Assembly: GCF_014863605.1 (NCBI RefSeq)
Contig: NZ_CP062252.1
Coordinates: forward strand, 372,001-436,000
Direction of reading: 5' to 3'
Length of the DNA stretch: 64,000 nt
Source of the DNA: Pseudomonas allokribbensis
GTDB lineage: Bacteria; Pseudomonadota; Gammaproteobacteria; Pseudomonadales; Pseudomonadaceae
Each line of letters starts with the position of its first letter. The first letter of the stretch is position 1. Below the pieces are notes generated by a model, which worked only from the letters and a program-made list of their open reading frames with translations, had not been told where the DNA came from and ran no database searches. Below are positions 45,060 to 54,607 of this stretch, in pieces. The translations under genes and the position numbers were made by a program.

Positions 45060-46420
45060 GTCGCAAGCTTAATCTGGGGTGGCTGTTGCTGGGCGTGGCC
45101 ATGACGGCCGGCGCCCAGGAAAAACCGGCGGACTTCGCCGCACAGGTGCCGTTGTCGGTCAGTGGCGCAGGCCCGTGGTATCGCCTCGAACTGCCGCTGA
45201 GCGTGCAATTGCAGGCGCGTCAGACCGATCTCAGCGACCTGCGCGTGTTCAACGCCGCCGGTGAACCACAGGCTTATGCGCTGGCCCGGGAATCAGCGCA
45301 GACCCGCGACGATGGCCAGTTGAACACGGTGAAGTGGTTCCCGTTGTACAACTCGGCGGATGCCACTGAGCGCGCGCCGAGTGTGCGGGTGCAGTCCACG
45401 ACTACCGGCACGCTGGTGGAAGTGCAGCCATCCAGCCAACTGGAAGCGGGGGAAGAGGTGCTGAGCGGCTGGCTGCTGGATGCCAGTGCGATCAAGGCAC
45501 CGTTGCAGCAACTGATCCTCGACTGGACCAGCGAGCGTGACGGCTTCCAGCGTTTCAGCATCGAGGCCAGCGACGACTTGCAGCACTGGCAAGCCTGGGG
45601 CGAAGGCCAGGTCGCGCGCCTGACCTTTTCCGATGAGCGCATCGAGCAGCATGAAGTCGCGTTGCCGGGACAATCGGCGCGTTATCTGCGCCTGCTGTGG
45701 GATTCGCCGAATGCGGCCCCGACCCTGACGTCGGCGCAGTTGAAAAGCAGCGACCCGCAAAACCTGCCGCTGCCGCTCGTCTGGTCGCCAGCGCTGGCCG
45801 GCAGCAGCACCAAGGCCGGGGAGTACACCTGGCAGTTGCCGATGGGGCTGAATATCGAGCGGGTCCAGGTTGAGCTGAAGCAACCCAACAGCCTGGCGCC
45901 GGTGACGCTGTCGGGACGCCGCGAAACCAGTCTGCCGTGGCAGCCGTTGAGCAGCGGCTTGCTCTATCGCCTGACCCAGAATGGCCAGGACGTGGTGCAG
46001 AACGAATTGCAGCTCTACGGGCAGACCGTCCAGCAGTTGAAACTGACGGTCGACGAACGCGGCGGCGGTCTCGGCGAGCAGGCGCCGAGCGTCAAGTACG
46101 CGGTGCGCGCCACCCAGGTGATCTTTCTCGCACGCGGCGACGGGCCCTACAGCCTGGCGCTGGGCAATCCGACGGTGAGAACGGCGAACCTGCCGCTGAC
46201 CACGCTGATCCCCGACTTCAAACCGGAGAAACTGGCCGCATTGGGAAAGGCTACGGTGCAGGGTGAAGCGGTAGCGACCCAGACGTCGACAGCCACCTCG
46301 ACGGCCACAACCGACACCAACTGGAAGAAATTCGGCCTGTGGGCGGTGTTGCTGCTCAGTGTGTTGTTTCTGGCCGCGATGGCCTTCAGTCTGCTGCGCA
46401 AGCCGCCGGCCAAGTCCTGA
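45056..46420 (+). CDS. DUF3999 envelope protein
   Basis: The 454-residue protein begins at a TTG that overlaps the previous stop as TTGA, with AAGGAG seven bases upstream. It has a signal peptide (LNLGWLLLGVAMTAGAQ), a large periplasmic beta-rich part (PLSVSGAGPWYRLELPLSVQLQARQTDL at its start; FSIEASDDLQHWQAW; LPGQSARYLRLLWD with an F5/8-type discoidin look), and a C-terminal helix (KKFGLWAVLLLSVLFLAAMAFSLL) that anchors it to the inner membrane. It probably forms a complex with the DUF2339 partner. Function unknown. Confidence 0.87.
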   Translation: MSRKLNLGWLLLGVAMTAGAQEKPADFAAQVPLSVSGAGPWYRLELPLSVQLQARQTDLSDLRVFNAAGEPQAYALARESAQTRDDGQLNTVKWFPLYNSADATERAPSVRVQSTTTGTLVEVQPSSQLEAGEEVLSGWLLDASAIKAPLQQLILDWTSERDGFQRFSIEASDDLQHWQAWGEGQVARLTFSDERIEQHEVALPGQSARYLRLLWDSPNAAPTLTSAQLKSSDPQNLPLPLVWSPALAGSSTKAGEYTWQLPMGLNIERVQVELKQPNSLAPVTLSGRRETSLPWQPLSSGLLYRLTQNGQDVVQNELQLYGQTVQQLKLTVDERGGGLGEQAPSVKYAVRATQVIFLARGDGPYSLALGNPTVRTANLPLTTLIPDFKPEKLAALGKATVQGEAVATQTSTATSTATTDTNWKKFGLWAVLLLSVLFLAAMAFSLLRKPPAKS

Positions 46421-46615
46421 ATATGACGGGTGTGGCCTCTACACCCGTCGGGTTTCCAACTACGCTGAATCCGGTGCATGAACTCTCTCGGTTCGATCAC
46501 GTCTGATAGCAGGAATTGCACCCGACGCACGTTACCGGGCGTCATTGCTCGCTACGGTTTCAGACTCCCTGTAAACTGCGCGGGTTTTTAGCCCCCCATT
46601 CCACCGGAGCCGTCC

Positions 46616-47626
46616 ATGTCCCGCGTTACCCTGAGTCGCTATTTGATTGAGCAGACCCGCAGCAACAACACTCCTGCCGATCTGCGCTTCCTGATCGAAG
46701 TGGTGGCGCGTGCCTGCAAGGAGATCAGCCACGCCGTGTCCAAAGGCGCCCTGGGCGGCGTTCTGGGCAGCATGGGCACTGAAAACGTGCAAGGTGAAGT
46801 GCAGAAGAAGCTCGACGTGCTGTCGAACGAAATTCTGCTCGAAGCCAACGAATGGGGCGGTCACCTGGCCGGCATGGCGTCCGAGGAAATGGACAACGCC
46901 TACCAGATCCCGGGCAAATACCCGAAAGGCGCCTACCTGTTGGTATTCGACCCGCTGGACGGTTCGTCGAACATCGACATCAACGCACCGGTCGGCACCA
47001 TCTTCTCGGTACTGCGTTGCCCGAACGAATACCTGAGCCAGAACGAGCCTCTGAATGAGAAGGCCTTCCTGCAGCCAGGCACCCAGCAAGTTGCCGCCGG
47101 TTATGCCATCTACGGTCCGCAAACCATGCTGGTGCTGACCTTGGGCCACGGTGTGAAAGGCTTCACCCTGGACCGCGAAATGGGCAGCTTCGTCCTGACC
47201 CACGAAGACATCACCATTCCTGAAAGCACCCAGGAATTCGCCATCAACATGTCCAACCAGCGTCACTGGGAAGCCCCGGTACAGCGCTACGTTTCGGAAC
47301 TGCTGGCTGGTGAAGAAGGCCCGCTGAAAAAGAACTACAACATGCGTTGGGTCGCGGCGATGGTTGCCGACGTGCACCGCATCCTGACCCGTGGCGGTCT
47401 GTTCATGTACCCGCGCGACAGCCGCGAGCCGTCCAAACCGGGCAAACTGCGCCTGATGTACGAAGCCAACCCGATGTCGTTCCTGGTGGAACAGGCGGGC
47501 GGCGCTTCCACCGACGGTCACCAACGCATCCTCGACATTCAGCCTGAAGGCCTGCACCAGCGCGTAGCGGTGTTCCTCGGCTCGAAAGAAGAAGTCGCTC
47601 GCGCCACGGCTTACCACAAGGAATAA
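46616..47626 (+). CDS. fbp: Fructose-1,6-bisphosphatase, class 1
   Basis: The 336-residue gluconeogenic enzyme hydrolyses fructose 1,6-bisphosphate. Metal-binding motif [20 protein letters not shown] (20 residues) and substrate-binding [25 protein letters not shown] and [20 protein letters not shown] (in part) are clear. Length is standard. A DUF924 gene follows after three bases and is probably co-transcribed. Pseudomonads need Fbp because they feed on organic acids and lack a functional EMP glycolysis. Confidence 0.98.
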   Translation: MSRVTLSRYLIEQTRSNNTPADLRFLIEVVARACKEISHAVSKGALGGVLGSMGTENVQGEVQKKLDVLSNEILLEANEWGGHLAGMASEEMDNAYQIPGKYPKGAYLLVFDPLDGSSNIDINAPVGTIFSVLRCPNEYLSQNEPLNEKAFLQPGTQQVAAGYAIYGPQTMLVLTLGHGVKGFTLDREMGSFVLTHEDITIPESTQEFAINMSNQRHWEAPVQRYVSELLAGEEGPLKKNYNMRWVAAMVADVHRILTRGGLFMYPRDSREPSKPGKLRLMYEANPMSFLVEQAGGASTDGHQRILDIQPEGLHQRVAVFLGSKEEVARATAYHKE

Positions 47627-47629
47627 ACC

Positions 47630-48232
47630 ATGACCGCGCCCTGGCAGCCGTTGCTCGATTGGTGGTTCGGTCACTCCGAGTCAGCCACTGAAGTGACGGC
47701 GCAACAGGGCGGGTTGTGGTTCGGCAAGAAAGACAGCCAGGACCTCGAAGCGCGTGAGCGTTTCGGGGTCTTTGTCGATCAGGCCCTCGCTGGCGAATTG
47801 ACCGAGTGGACGCAAGGTCCCGAAGGTTGGTTGGCGGTGGTGCTGCTGCTCGATCAACTCCCGCGAATGATCTTTCGCGATACTCCCAAAGCTTTCTCTG
47901 GTGATCTACGGGCACAGAAGCTGGTTGCCCAAGGCATTGAGGCGGATTTCGATCGGCAGTTGAAGCCGATCCAGCGACTCTTCATCTACCTCGTCTTTGA
48001 ACACTGCGAAAACCTCGCGGTGCAGAATGAAGCGGTCTCGCGATTCATCGAACTGGTGGCCGAACAGCCGGAGGCGGAGCGCGGGGTGTTTGCCGACAAC
48101 CTGGATTATGCCGAGCGGCATCAGCGGGTGATTGCGCGGTTTGGAAGGTTTCCGCATCGCAATGCGGTGTTGGGGCGGGTGTCTACGGCGGAGGAGTTGG
48201 CGTTTCTTTCGCAGCCGGGGTCGAGTTTCTGA
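47630..48232 (+). CDS. DUF924 family protein
   Basis: The 200-residue soluble, TPR-like helical protein matches DUF924: WWFGHSESATEVTAQQGGLWFGK, the block LAVVLLLDQLPRMIFRDTPKAFSGD (in pieces), and FIYLVFEHCENLAVQNEAVSRF, ending RNAVLGRVSTAEELAFL. It is three bases behind fbp. Biochemical role unknown. Confidence 0.9.
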   Translation: MTAPWQPLLDWWFGHSESATEVTAQQGGLWFGKKDSQDLEARERFGVFVDQALAGELTEWTQGPEGWLAVVLLLDQLPRMIFRDTPKAFSGDLRAQKLVAQGIEADFDRQLKPIQRLFIYLVFEHCENLAVQNEAVSRFIELVAEQPEAERGVFADNLDYAERHQRVIARFGRFPHRNAVLGRVSTAEELAFLSQPGSSF

Positions 48233-48253
48233 ATCAGCATCAAGACGACTGAC

Positions 48254-48279
48254 CTCTTCGCAGAAAGGCCCGCGAAGAG
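48254..48279. other. Hairpin between converging genes
   Basis: CTCTTCGC and GCGAAGAG form an 8-bp stem with a ten-base loop midway between the DUF924 stop and the chemoreceptor stop. No T-run follows on either strand, so termination would be inefficient or Rho-assisted. Confidence 0.35.
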
Positions 48280-48294
48280 ATCAGTGAGAGCGCC

Positions 48295-50187
48295 TTATAT
48301 CCTGAAGCTGCCTACCAACTGCTTCAACCGCGCCGCCTGCTGCTCAAGATCCGCACAAGCGCGCAACGTCGCCTGCAAGTTCTCCACACCTTCCTGGTTC
48401 AGCGTGTTGATCTCGTTGATGTCGACGTTGATCGACTCGACCACAGCCGTCTGCTCTTCCGTCGCGGTCGCCACCGACTGGTTCATGCCGTCGATCTCGC
48501 CGATGCGCTGGGTCACGCTGCCCAGGCGTTCGCCGGCCTGGTTGGCGATGCCGACGCTGCTTTCGCTCTCACGCTGGCTTTCGGTCATGATGCCGACCGC
48601 CTGACGCGCGCCGACCTGCAGCTCTTCGATCATTTTCTGCACTTGCTGTGCCGAATCCTGGGTGCGGTGCGCCAGGTTGCGGACTTCGTCGGCGACCACG
48701 GCGAAACCACGACCGGCCTCACCGGCACGGGCTGCTTCGATGGCGGCGTTGAGGGCCAGCAGGTTGGTCTGTTGGGAGATGCTGGTGATCACTTCCAGAA
48801 TCTGCCCGATGTTCACGGTGTTGCTGTTCAGCGTTTCGATGTTGCCGCAGGAATCGCTGATCTTCGCCGACAGTTGCTGCATCGCGTGGATGGTTTTATC
48901 CACAACCTGCTGGCCGTCTTCGGCCAGGCTGCGCGCGTCGCTGGAGTGTTGCGAGGCGAGGGCGGCGTTCTGGGCGATTTCCTGGGCGGCGGCGCCGAGT
49001 TGATTGATCGCGGCGGCCACGCTGTTGGTACGCGAGGCTTGCTGGTCAGAGTTGTACATCGACGAGTTGGACGCCGCGACCACGCGCAGGGCAACTTCGT
49101 TGACCTGGCCAGTGGCAGAAGATACTTCGCGGATCGAGGTATGGATACGTTCGACGAAGCGGTTGAACGACAAGCCCAGCGCGCCGAATTCGTCGTGGCC
49201 GTGGATGGTCAGGCGTTTGGTCAGGTCGCCTTCGCCTTCGGCGATGTCATGCATGGCGCGGCCCATGGTCAGCAGCGGTTGCATCAGCACGCGGATCAGC
49301 ATGCCGAGCAGGGCGATGATGATGACGACGGCGATGACCATGGCGATCAGTGCCGAGGTGCGGAACTCGCTGAGCATCGAGAACGCAGTGTCCTTGTCCA
49401 GCACCAGGCCCACGTACCAGTCGGCCGACGGTACGCCGTTGACGCGGGTGAAGGAGATCAGTTGGGTCTTGCCGTCGAACTCGACTTCCTTCAGGCCCGG
49501 GCTGACTTTCGGTGCGCCGTTGGGATAGGCCTCGGCCAGGGTCTTGAGTACCAGTTTGCTGTCCGGGTGGATCAGGATCTTGCCGTCGGCACTGACGATG
49601 AACGCGTGGCCATGGCCGCCGAAGTTCAGCGAGTTGATGATTGCGCTGACACTCGACAGATCGATGTCGGCACCGGCCACACCGATCATCTGGCCCTGGC
49701 GCTGCACCGGGGTGGCAACGGTTATCACCAGTTTGCCCGACGAGGCGGCGATGTACGGTTCGGTGACGATGGTTTGCTGGGCGCTGTTCGCGGCCTTGTA
49801 CCAGCCACGGGCGCGTGGGTCGTAATCCGGTGCGCGGTTGCCGGCCGGGACCGAGAACATCACGCCGTCGGCACCGCCGAAATAGCTGAGTTGGAAATTG
49901 CCGGTGTAGGCGGGCAGGTCGATGATGCGTTTCAGGCTCGCCGGGGCGTTGCCGTCGGCGACAACCTGCTGCGACATCGATTCCAGCAATTGAATGCGGC
50001 TTTCCAGCCAGGTCTGGATGTTGCTGGTGGTCAGGCTGCCCAGTTCCTGCATTGACGCTTCGGTGCTGGTTTGCAGGGCTTCGCGTTGTCGATAGTCGTT
50101 GAACAAAATGAAACAGGCGAACGCAACGGCCACCACGAGGGCGGCAGCCAACAAGATCTTGTGGCTGAATTTCATGTTTCTGGTCAT
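48295..50187 (-). CDS. Amino-acid-type methyl-accepting chemoreceptor (dCACHE)
   Basis: The 630-residue receptor has a first membrane helix ([19 protein letters not shown]), a periplasmic dCACHE domain, a second helix ([23 protein letters not shown]), a HAMP domain ([19 protein letters not shown]) and the methyl-accepting hairpin ([32 protein letters not shown], in part). The ligand region keeps the amino-acid pattern of Pct[18 protein letters not shown], and GADIDL. It closely follows the sequence of PctA-type receptors, so L-amino acids are the likely signals. Start ATG 50187 ([10 protein letters not shown]) fits homologues beginning MIKSLKFSHK. The nearest chemotaxis genes are not in this window. 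Confidence 0.92.
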   Translation of the reverse strand: MTRNMKFSHKILLAAALVVAVAFACFILFNDYRQREALQTSTEASMQELGSLTTSNIQTWLESRIQLLESMSQQVVADGNAPASLKRIIDLPAYTGNFQLSYFGGADGVMFSVPAGNRAPDYDPRARGWYKAANSAQQTIVTEPYIAASSGKLVITVATPVQRQGQMIGVAGADIDLSSVSAIINSLNFGGHGHAFIVSADGKILIHPDSKLVLKTLAEAYPNGAPKVSPGLKEVEFDGKTQLISFTRVNGVPSADWYVGLVLDKDTAFSMLSEFRTSALIAMVIAVVIIIALLGMLIRVLMQPLLTMGRAMHDIAEGEGDLTKRLTIHGHDEFGALGLSFNRFVERIHTSIREVSSATGQVNEVALRVVAASNSSMYNSDQQASRTNSVAAAINQLGAAAQEIAQNAALASQHSSDARSLAEDGQQVVDKTIHAMQQLSAKISDSCGNIETLNSNTVNIGQILEVITSISQQTNLLALNAAIEAARAGEAGRGFAVVADEVRNLAHRTQDSAQQVQKMIEELQVGARQAVGIMTESQRESESSVGIANQAGERLGSVTQRIGEIDGMNQSVATATEEQTAVVESINVDINEINTLNQEGVENLQATLRACADLEQQAARLKQLVGSFRI

Positions 50188-50469
50188 TAAGTGAGCTACC
50201 GCGAAGGGGCTGGTCAAGAAAGGGCGGCAATTTGCCACACTATCGGGCTTTGCGCTGCTCTTATTTCGACCGCTGCGCGCCAAAGATTAGGCAGCTTTTG
50301 CTAAAGGCGACGAAATGCTCAATAGCCCTACAAAGTGTCTGATTTACCGATGAATGCCGGACGAGCGGGCTAACAAATAGCCAGTGCCCCAGGGAACCAG
50401 ACAGGGGTTTTCTCTTCTAAGCTTCTGGTTGGCGCCATGCCATCCCCCTTCCGTTCCAGGAGTTACACC

Positions 50470-50724
50470 ATGTCGCTGCGATCTATCGCCCTTCTGTCGT
50501 TTTGCGTGCTGTTGGCCGCATGCAGCAAGGTCAATCAGGAAAACTACTCGAAGCTCTCGGCCGGCATGGCCAAGGCCGAAGTGGAGACGCTGCTCGGCAA
50601 GCCTACCGATTGCTCGGGCGCGCTCGGCATGTCCAGTTGCACCTGGGGCGACAAGAACAGCTTTATCAGCGTGCAGTACGCCGGTGACAAAGTGTTGATG
50701 TTTTCCGGCCAAGGCCTGAAGTAA
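50470..50724 (+). CDS. Small lipoprotein
   Basis: The 84-residue protein has a lipoprotein signal MSLRSIALLSFCVLLAAC with the lipobox LLAAC, and an AGGAG seven bases before the ATG at 50470. The mature part (VNQENYSKLSAGMAKAEVETLLGKP) resembles the SmpA/BamE-like fold with the phrase GMAKAEVETLLGKP; then CTWGDKNSFISVQYAGDKV. It is 31 bases before the lipocalin gene and likely shares its transcript. Confidence 0.82.
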   Translation: MSLRSIALLSFCVLLAACSKVNQENYSKLSAGMAKAEVETLLGKPTDCSGALGMSSCTWGDKNSFISVQYAGDKVLMFSGQGLK

Positions 50725-50755
50725 ACCGGGGCTACGCGCCCACGGGAGAAAAACA

Positions 50756-51325
50756 ATGAAGCGGTTATTGCTTGTCCTTTTTGCCGGCCTGGTATTGGCC
50801 GGCTGCGCCACGACCGGTGAAGATCCGCTGGCGCCCAAGACAGTCCACAGCGTCAATCTCAAGCGTTACCAGGGCACCTGGTACGAGTTGGCGCGGCTGC
50901 CGATGTATTTCCAGCGCAATTGCGCTCAATCCGAAGCCCGCTACAGCCTCCAGCCTGACGGCAACCTCGGCGTGTTCAACCGTTGCCTGACCAAGGACTG
51001 GCAGTGGGAAGAGGTCAAGGGCAAGGCTTATCCACAGGTGCCGGGCAAGACCGACAAATTGTGGGTCGAGTTCGATACTTGGTTCTCGCGGCTGATTCCG
51101 GGTTCGGCGAAGGGTCAATACTGGGTGCTGTACGTCAGTGACGACTACAAGACCGCCATTGTTGGCGACCCGAGCCGACGTTACCTGTGGCTGTTGTCCC
51201 GCACGCCGACCGTCAACGGTGTGGTGCGCGAAGAACTGCTGAGCAAGGCGCGTCAGCAGGGTTACGACACCACGCGATTGATCTGGCGCGCATCGGATCA
51301 GCAGATGGCCAAGACGTCCAACTGA
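50756..51325 (+). CDS. blc: Bacterial lipocalin (Blc)
   Basis: The 189-residue outer-membrane lipoprotein has a lipobox cysteine in LVLAGC and the lipocalin signature VNLKRYQGTWYELARLPMYF, NxCxxxEARYSL-type NCAQSEARYSL, and a C-terminal YLWLLSRTPTVNG with final Arg. Lipocalins of this family bind fatty acids or lysophospholipids and are often induced by envelope stress. It ends at a terminator shared with the convergent hutF. Confidence 0.95.
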   Translation: MKRLLLVLFAGLVLAGCATTGEDPLAPKTVHSVNLKRYQGTWYELARLPMYFQRNCAQSEARYSLQPDGNLGVFNRCLTKDWQWEEVKGKAYPQVPGKTDKLWVEFDTWFSRLIPGSAKGQYWVLYVSDDYKTAIVGDPSRRYLWLLSRTPTVNGVVREELLSKARQQGYDTTRLIWRASDQQMAKTSN

Positions 51326-51333
51326 CGCGCAAC

Positions 51334-51369
51334 AAAAAACCTGTGGAGGTTGCCCTCCACAGGTTTTTT
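51334..51369. terminator. Bidirectional terminator blc / hutF
   Basis: AAAAAACCTGTGGAG and CTCCACAGGTTTTTT form a 15-bp stem with a six-base loop and T-runs on both strands. It separates converging genes. Confidence 0.93.
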
Positions 51370-51373
51370 TGTG

Positions 51374-52738
51374 TCAGCCCAAAAGGTCTCGCAGGACTTG
51401 GGTGAAGGCGCGATTGCTGTCCTCCTCCCCGGCATGTCGCCCGTCACGAACGACCCACTGACCGTTGACCAGTACGTCACGCACCTGACGGTCGCCACCG
51501 GCAAACAGCCAGCGGTTGAGGATCCCGTCACCGCTGGCCGTCGCCAGATACGGATCGCTGCCATCGAGCACAATCCAGTCGGCGCGTTTGCCAACTTCCA
51601 GTGCACCGATCGGCTGGCCCAGAGCCTGAGCACCACCGTCCAGCGCCGCGTCATACAAGGTGCGGCCGACCATCGGTTGATCCGCGCCGTACAAACGGTT
51701 GCGTCGTTGATCGCGAAGACGCTGGCCGTATTCCAGCCAACGCAATTCTTCCACCACGCTCAACGACACATGGCTGTCGGAGCCGATACCCATGCGTCCG
51801 CCCTGAGCCAGGAAATCCACCGCCGGGAAGATCCCGTCGCCGAGGTTGGCTTCGGTGGTCAGGCACAGGCCGGCGATGGCGCGGCTCTTGGCCATCAGCG
51901 TGACTTCTTCCGGATTGGCGTGAGTGGCGTGCACCAGGCACCAGCGCTGATCGACTTCGGTGTTTTCGTACAGCCATTGCAGCGGACGGCGACCGCTCCA
52001 GCTCAGGCAGTCGTCGACTTCCTTCTGCTGTTCGGCGATGTGGATGTGCACCGGGCATTGCTTGTCGCTGGCCGCCAGCACTTCGCTGATCTGCTGTGGG
52101 GTGACCGCGCGCAACGAGTGGAAACACAATCCCAGCGACTGAGCCTTTTCCTGAGCCAGCAGCGGTTGCAGGCGCGATTGCAGCTTCAGGTAGTTTTCGG
52201 TGCTGTTGATGAAGCGGCGCTGGCCTTCGTTCGGTGTCTGGCCACCGAAACCGCTGTGGCTGTAGAGCACCGGCAACAGCGTCAGGCCGATGCCGGCAGA
52301 GCTCGCGGCCTGGCTGATACGCAACGCCAGCTCGGTCGGATCGGCATACGGCTGACCGTTGTGATCGTGGTGGACGTAATGGAATTCGGCGACCGAGGTG
52401 TAACCGGCCTTGAGCATTTCGATATACAGCTGGCGGGCGATCACGCCGAGTTGGTCCGGGCTGATTTTTCCGACGAGCCGATACATCAGATCGCGCCAGG
52501 TCCAGAAACTGTCATTGGGATTGCCGGCCACTTCTGCCAGCCCGGCCATCGCTCGCTGGAACGCGTGGGAGTGCAGATTCGGCATCCCCGGCAGCAGCGG
52601 ACCGCTCAACCGTTCGGCGCCATCTGCAGTGGAATCGGCCTGGATTCGGGTCAAGACGCCTTCGGCGCTGACCTCGAGACGTACATTGTTGGCCCATCCG
52701 TTAGGCAGCAGCGCGCGTTCGGCAAAGAAGGCGGACAT
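51374..52738 (-). CDS. hutF: Formimidoylglutamate deiminase HutF
   Basis: The 454-residue amidohydrolase converts N-formimino-L-glutamate to N-formylglutamate and ammonia in the five-step histidine route. The zinc ligands are visible in MPNLHSHAFQRAM, HIHIAEQQKEV, CLVHATHANPEE and the aspartate in GIGSDSHVSLS. Length and motifs are typical of Pseudomonas HutF. It is transcribed away from hutC, with an operator between them. Confidence 0.96.
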   Translation of the reverse strand: MSAFFAERALLPNGWANNVRLEVSAEGVLTRIQADSTADGAERLSGPLLPGMPNLHSHAFQRAMAGLAEVAGNPNDSFWTWRDLMYRLVGKISPDQLGVIARQLYIEMLKAGYTSVAEFHYVHHDHNGQPYADPTELALRISQAASSAGIGLTLLPVLYSHSGFGGQTPNEGQRRFINSTENYLKLQSRLQPLLAQEKAQSLGLCFHSLRAVTPQQISEVLAASDKQCPVHIHIAEQQKEVDDCLSWSGRRPLQWLYENTEVDQRWCLVHATHANPEEVTLMAKSRAIAGLCLTTEANLGDGIFPAVDFLAQGGRMGIGSDSHVSLSVVEELRWLEYGQRLRDQRRNRLYGADQPMVGRTLYDAALDGGAQALGQPIGALEVGKRADWIVLDGSDPYLATASGDGILNRWLFAGGDRQVRDVLVNGQWVVRDGRHAGEEDSNRAFTQVLRDLLG

Positions 52739-52764
52739 GGTTCAGCACCCCATCGTGTGTTATT

Positions 52765-52780
52765 TGTATATACATATACA
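52765..52780. promoter_or_regulatory. Candidate HutC operator between hutF and hutC
   Basis: TGTATATACATATACA is a near-perfect 16-bp palindrome (one central mismatch pair) 26 bases upstream of the hutF ATG and 64 bases upstream of the hutC start. Its half-site TGTATA is shared with the palindrome at 54463-54476 in front of hutU, as expected if HutC controls all three units. Confidence 0.72.
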
Positions 52781-52844
52781 GACGTTTGCCTGCCCGGTAA
52801 ACTCCGGCAAGCTAGCAACCTTATCCAATGAACAGGGATCCACC

Positions 52845-53594
52845 GTGCCGACTCCGCCTCCAGTCTCTCCGTTGGCCGCGAACATGGGCGACAGTCCGGC
52901 GCCCTTGTACGCCCGCGTCAAACAGATGATCACCCAGCAGATCGACAGTGGTAACTGGCCGCCGCATTACCGCGTGCCGTCGGAAAGCGAGCTGGTCAGC
53001 CAGTTGGGCTTCAGCCGCATGACCATCAACCGAGCGCTGCGGGAAATGACCGCCGACGGCCTCTTGGTGCGCATGCAGGGCGTCGGCACGTTCGTCGCCG
53101 AGCCGAAGAGCCAGTCCGCGCTGTTCGAGGTGCACAACATCGCTGATGAAATCGCCTCCCGTGGCCATCGCCACACCTGCCAGGTGATCACCCTGGAAGA
53201 AGAGGCCGCCGGTTCCGAGCGCGCCCTGGCGCTGGACATGCGCGAAGGGCAGAAGGTGTTCCACTCGCTGATCGTGCATTACGAAAACGATATTCCGGTG
53301 CAGATCGAAGACCGTTTCGTCAACGCGCTGGTCGCCCCGGAATACCTCAAGCAGGACTTCACCCTGCAAACGCCTTACGCCTACCTCAACCAAGTTGCGC
53401 CGCTGACCGAAGGCGAGCATGTGGTCGAAGCGATCCTTGCCGAGCCGACCGAATGCAAATTGCTGCAGATCGAAAAAGGCGAGCCGTGCCTGCTGATCCG
53501 CCGTCGCACCTGGTCGGGCCGTCAGCCAGTGACGGCGGCGCGCCTGATCCACCCCGGTTCCCGTCATCGTCTGGAAGGTCGGTTTCATAAATAA
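52845..53594 (+). CDS. hutC: Histidine utilisation repressor HutC (GntR family)
   Basis: The 249-residue repressor has a winged helix-turn-helix (YRVPSESELVSQLGFSRMTINRALREM in pieces; residues about 38-75) and a UTRA effector-binding domain (FHSLIVHYENDIPVQIEDRFV to PCLLIRRRTWSGRQPVTAARL). Urocanate is the usual inducer in this family. Start is the GTG at 52845, with AGGGA six bases upstream; frames continuing further upstream cross the operator and are not plausible. hutD follows 22 bases later. Confidence 0.95.
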   Translation: MPTPPPVSPLAANMGDSPAPLYARVKQMITQQIDSGNWPPHYRVPSESELVSQLGFSRMTINRALREMTADGLLVRMQGVGTFVAEPKSQSALFEVHNIADEIASRGHRHTCQVITLEEEAAGSERALALDMREGQKVFHSLIVHYENDIPVQIEDRFVNALVAPEYLKQDFTLQTPYAYLNQVAPLTEGEHVVEAILAEPTECKLLQIEKGEPCLLIRRRTWSGRQPVTAARLIHPGSRHRLEGRFHK

Positions 53595-53616
53595 AAAGCA
53601 TAAATAGAGAGCATAA

Positions 53617-54186
53617 ATGAGCGAGTTGAAGGTTCTACGCGCCGAAGGCTACCCGCGCATGCCGTGGAAAAACGGCGGCGGCAGCACCGAGGAAATCACC
53701 CGTGACGCCGGTGCCGGTCTCGAGGGTTTCGGCTGGCGTCTGTCGATTGCCGACATCGCCGAATCCGGCGGCTTCTCGACGTTCACCGGTTATCAGCGGG
53801 TGATCACGGTGTTGCAGGGCGACGGCATGACCTTGTGTGTCGACGGTGACGACACTCGGCCGCTGTTACCCCTCGACCCGTTTGCCTTCAGCGGCGAAAG
53901 CCAGGTGTCCTGCACCTTGCTCGGCGGCGCGATCCGCGATTTCAACCTGATCTACGCACCGCAGCGCTACAGCGCGCGTTTGCAGTGGCTGGATGGCGAG
54001 CAACGGTTCTTCAGCTCCGCCGGCACCGTTCTCGTCTTCAGCGTCAGCGAGTTGCTGGAAGTGACGGTCGGTGACAGCGCTTCGCAACTCGGCCGGCATG
54101 ATTGCCTGCAACTGGACGGTAACACCGGTCTGGTGGAAATCGCCGTCAACGCGGGCTGCTGTGTGATCGAACTGACTGCACACTGA
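53617..54186 (+). CDS. hutD: HutD family protein
   Basis: The 189-residue cupin-like protein matches HutD: YPRMPWKNGGGSTEEITRD, FGWRLSIADIAESGGFSTF, GYQRVITVLQGDGM and a final CCVIELTAH. In P. fluorescens SBW25 HutD is reported to limit hut expression, perhaps by binding a pathway metabolite. It is co-transcribed with hutC and ends at a terminator. Confidence 0.95.
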   Translation: MSELKVLRAEGYPRMPWKNGGGSTEEITRDAGAGLEGFGWRLSIADIAESGGFSTFTGYQRVITVLQGDGMTLCVDGDDTRPLLPLDPFAFSGESQVSCTLLGGAIRDFNLIYAPQRYSARLQWLDGEQRFFSSAGTVLVFSVSELLEVTVGDSASQLGRHDCLQLDGNTGLVEIAVNAGCCVIELTAH

Positions 54187-54197
54187 TCCGATCCTTG

Positions 54198-54253
54198 AAA
54201 AACCGCCGCTTTGAACAGTGCCCGTAAGGGCTGTTGAAAACGGCGGTTTTTTT
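54198..54253. terminator. Terminator of hutCD
   Basis: AAAAACCGCCG and CGGCGGTTTTT pair to form the base of a longer hairpin with an inner stem (AACAG / CTGTT, with CCC and GGG), followed by a T-run on the plus strand. Confidence 0.85.
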
Positions 54254-54299
54254 CATCCCGACGTTCCCGAACGCGCACCAACTTGTTACCGAACGCCCC

Positions 54300-54320
54300 A
54301 GCGTGGCGCAAAACCACGCT
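54300..54320. promoter_or_regulatory. Inverted repeat upstream of hutU, possible activator site
   Basis: AGCGTGG and CCACGCT are perfect 7-bp arms separated by seven bases, centred about 160 bases upstream of the probable hutU start point. A sigma-54 promoter requires an enhancer at such a distance; CbrB and NtrC are the established activators of hut genes in SBW25. Which protein would bind here is unknown. Confidence 0.4.
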
Positions 54321-54442
54321 TATGAACCAGCCTCCCGCTTGCTCAAACCATCCCCGCGAAAAAAATCATACACGCCACAACCCTTGATTCAGGCGTCCTC
54401 CAGCCATGCCCGGCATTTTTGTTGAGCAGCCCTCCAACAAGT

Positions 54443-54458
54443 TGGCCGCTCGATTGCA
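54443..54458 (+). promoter_or_regulatory. Sigma-54 promoter of the hutU operon
   Basis: TGGCCGCTCGATTGCA fits TGGCACRNNNNTTGCW, with both GG and TTGCA correct and properly spaced. Transcription would begin near 54469. Confidence 0.82.
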
Positions 54459-54462
54459 TATG

Positions 54463-54476
54463 CTTGTATGTACAAG
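54463..54476. promoter_or_regulatory. HutC operator overlapping the hutU start point
   Basis: CTTGTATGTACAAG is a 14-bp palindrome (six-base arms, two central bases) placed from about -6 to +8 of the predicted transcript. A repressor bound here would block open-complex formation by sigma-54 polymerase. Confidence 0.75.
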
Positions 54477-54607
54477 TAAAGACGTATGCGTATGAGTCGT
54501 TAGAGGTTCTCCGCAGCGTCCCTGATTCGCTTGTCGCGCATTGAAGCGCACAAGCCGCTTGCCCATCGCCAGGGTTGGTTTGAATTGATCGCTGAGGAGT
54601 CTTTTTC

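Larger units (their letters stand above)
54187..54607. other. Regulatory region between hutD and hutU
   Basis: The 421 bases contain, in order, a terminator for hutCD (54198-54253), a 7-bp inverted repeat with seven-base spacer (54300-54320), a sigma-54 promoter (54443-54458) and a HutC-type palindrome at the start point (54463-54476). A leader of about 139 bases follows before the GTG start. I see no ORF. Confidence 0.75.

Noticed and set aside
52410..52844. Longer N-terminus for HutC
   Set aside because: It would cross hutF antisense sequence and the operator; homologues begin near the GTG at 52845, which has AGGGA upstream.
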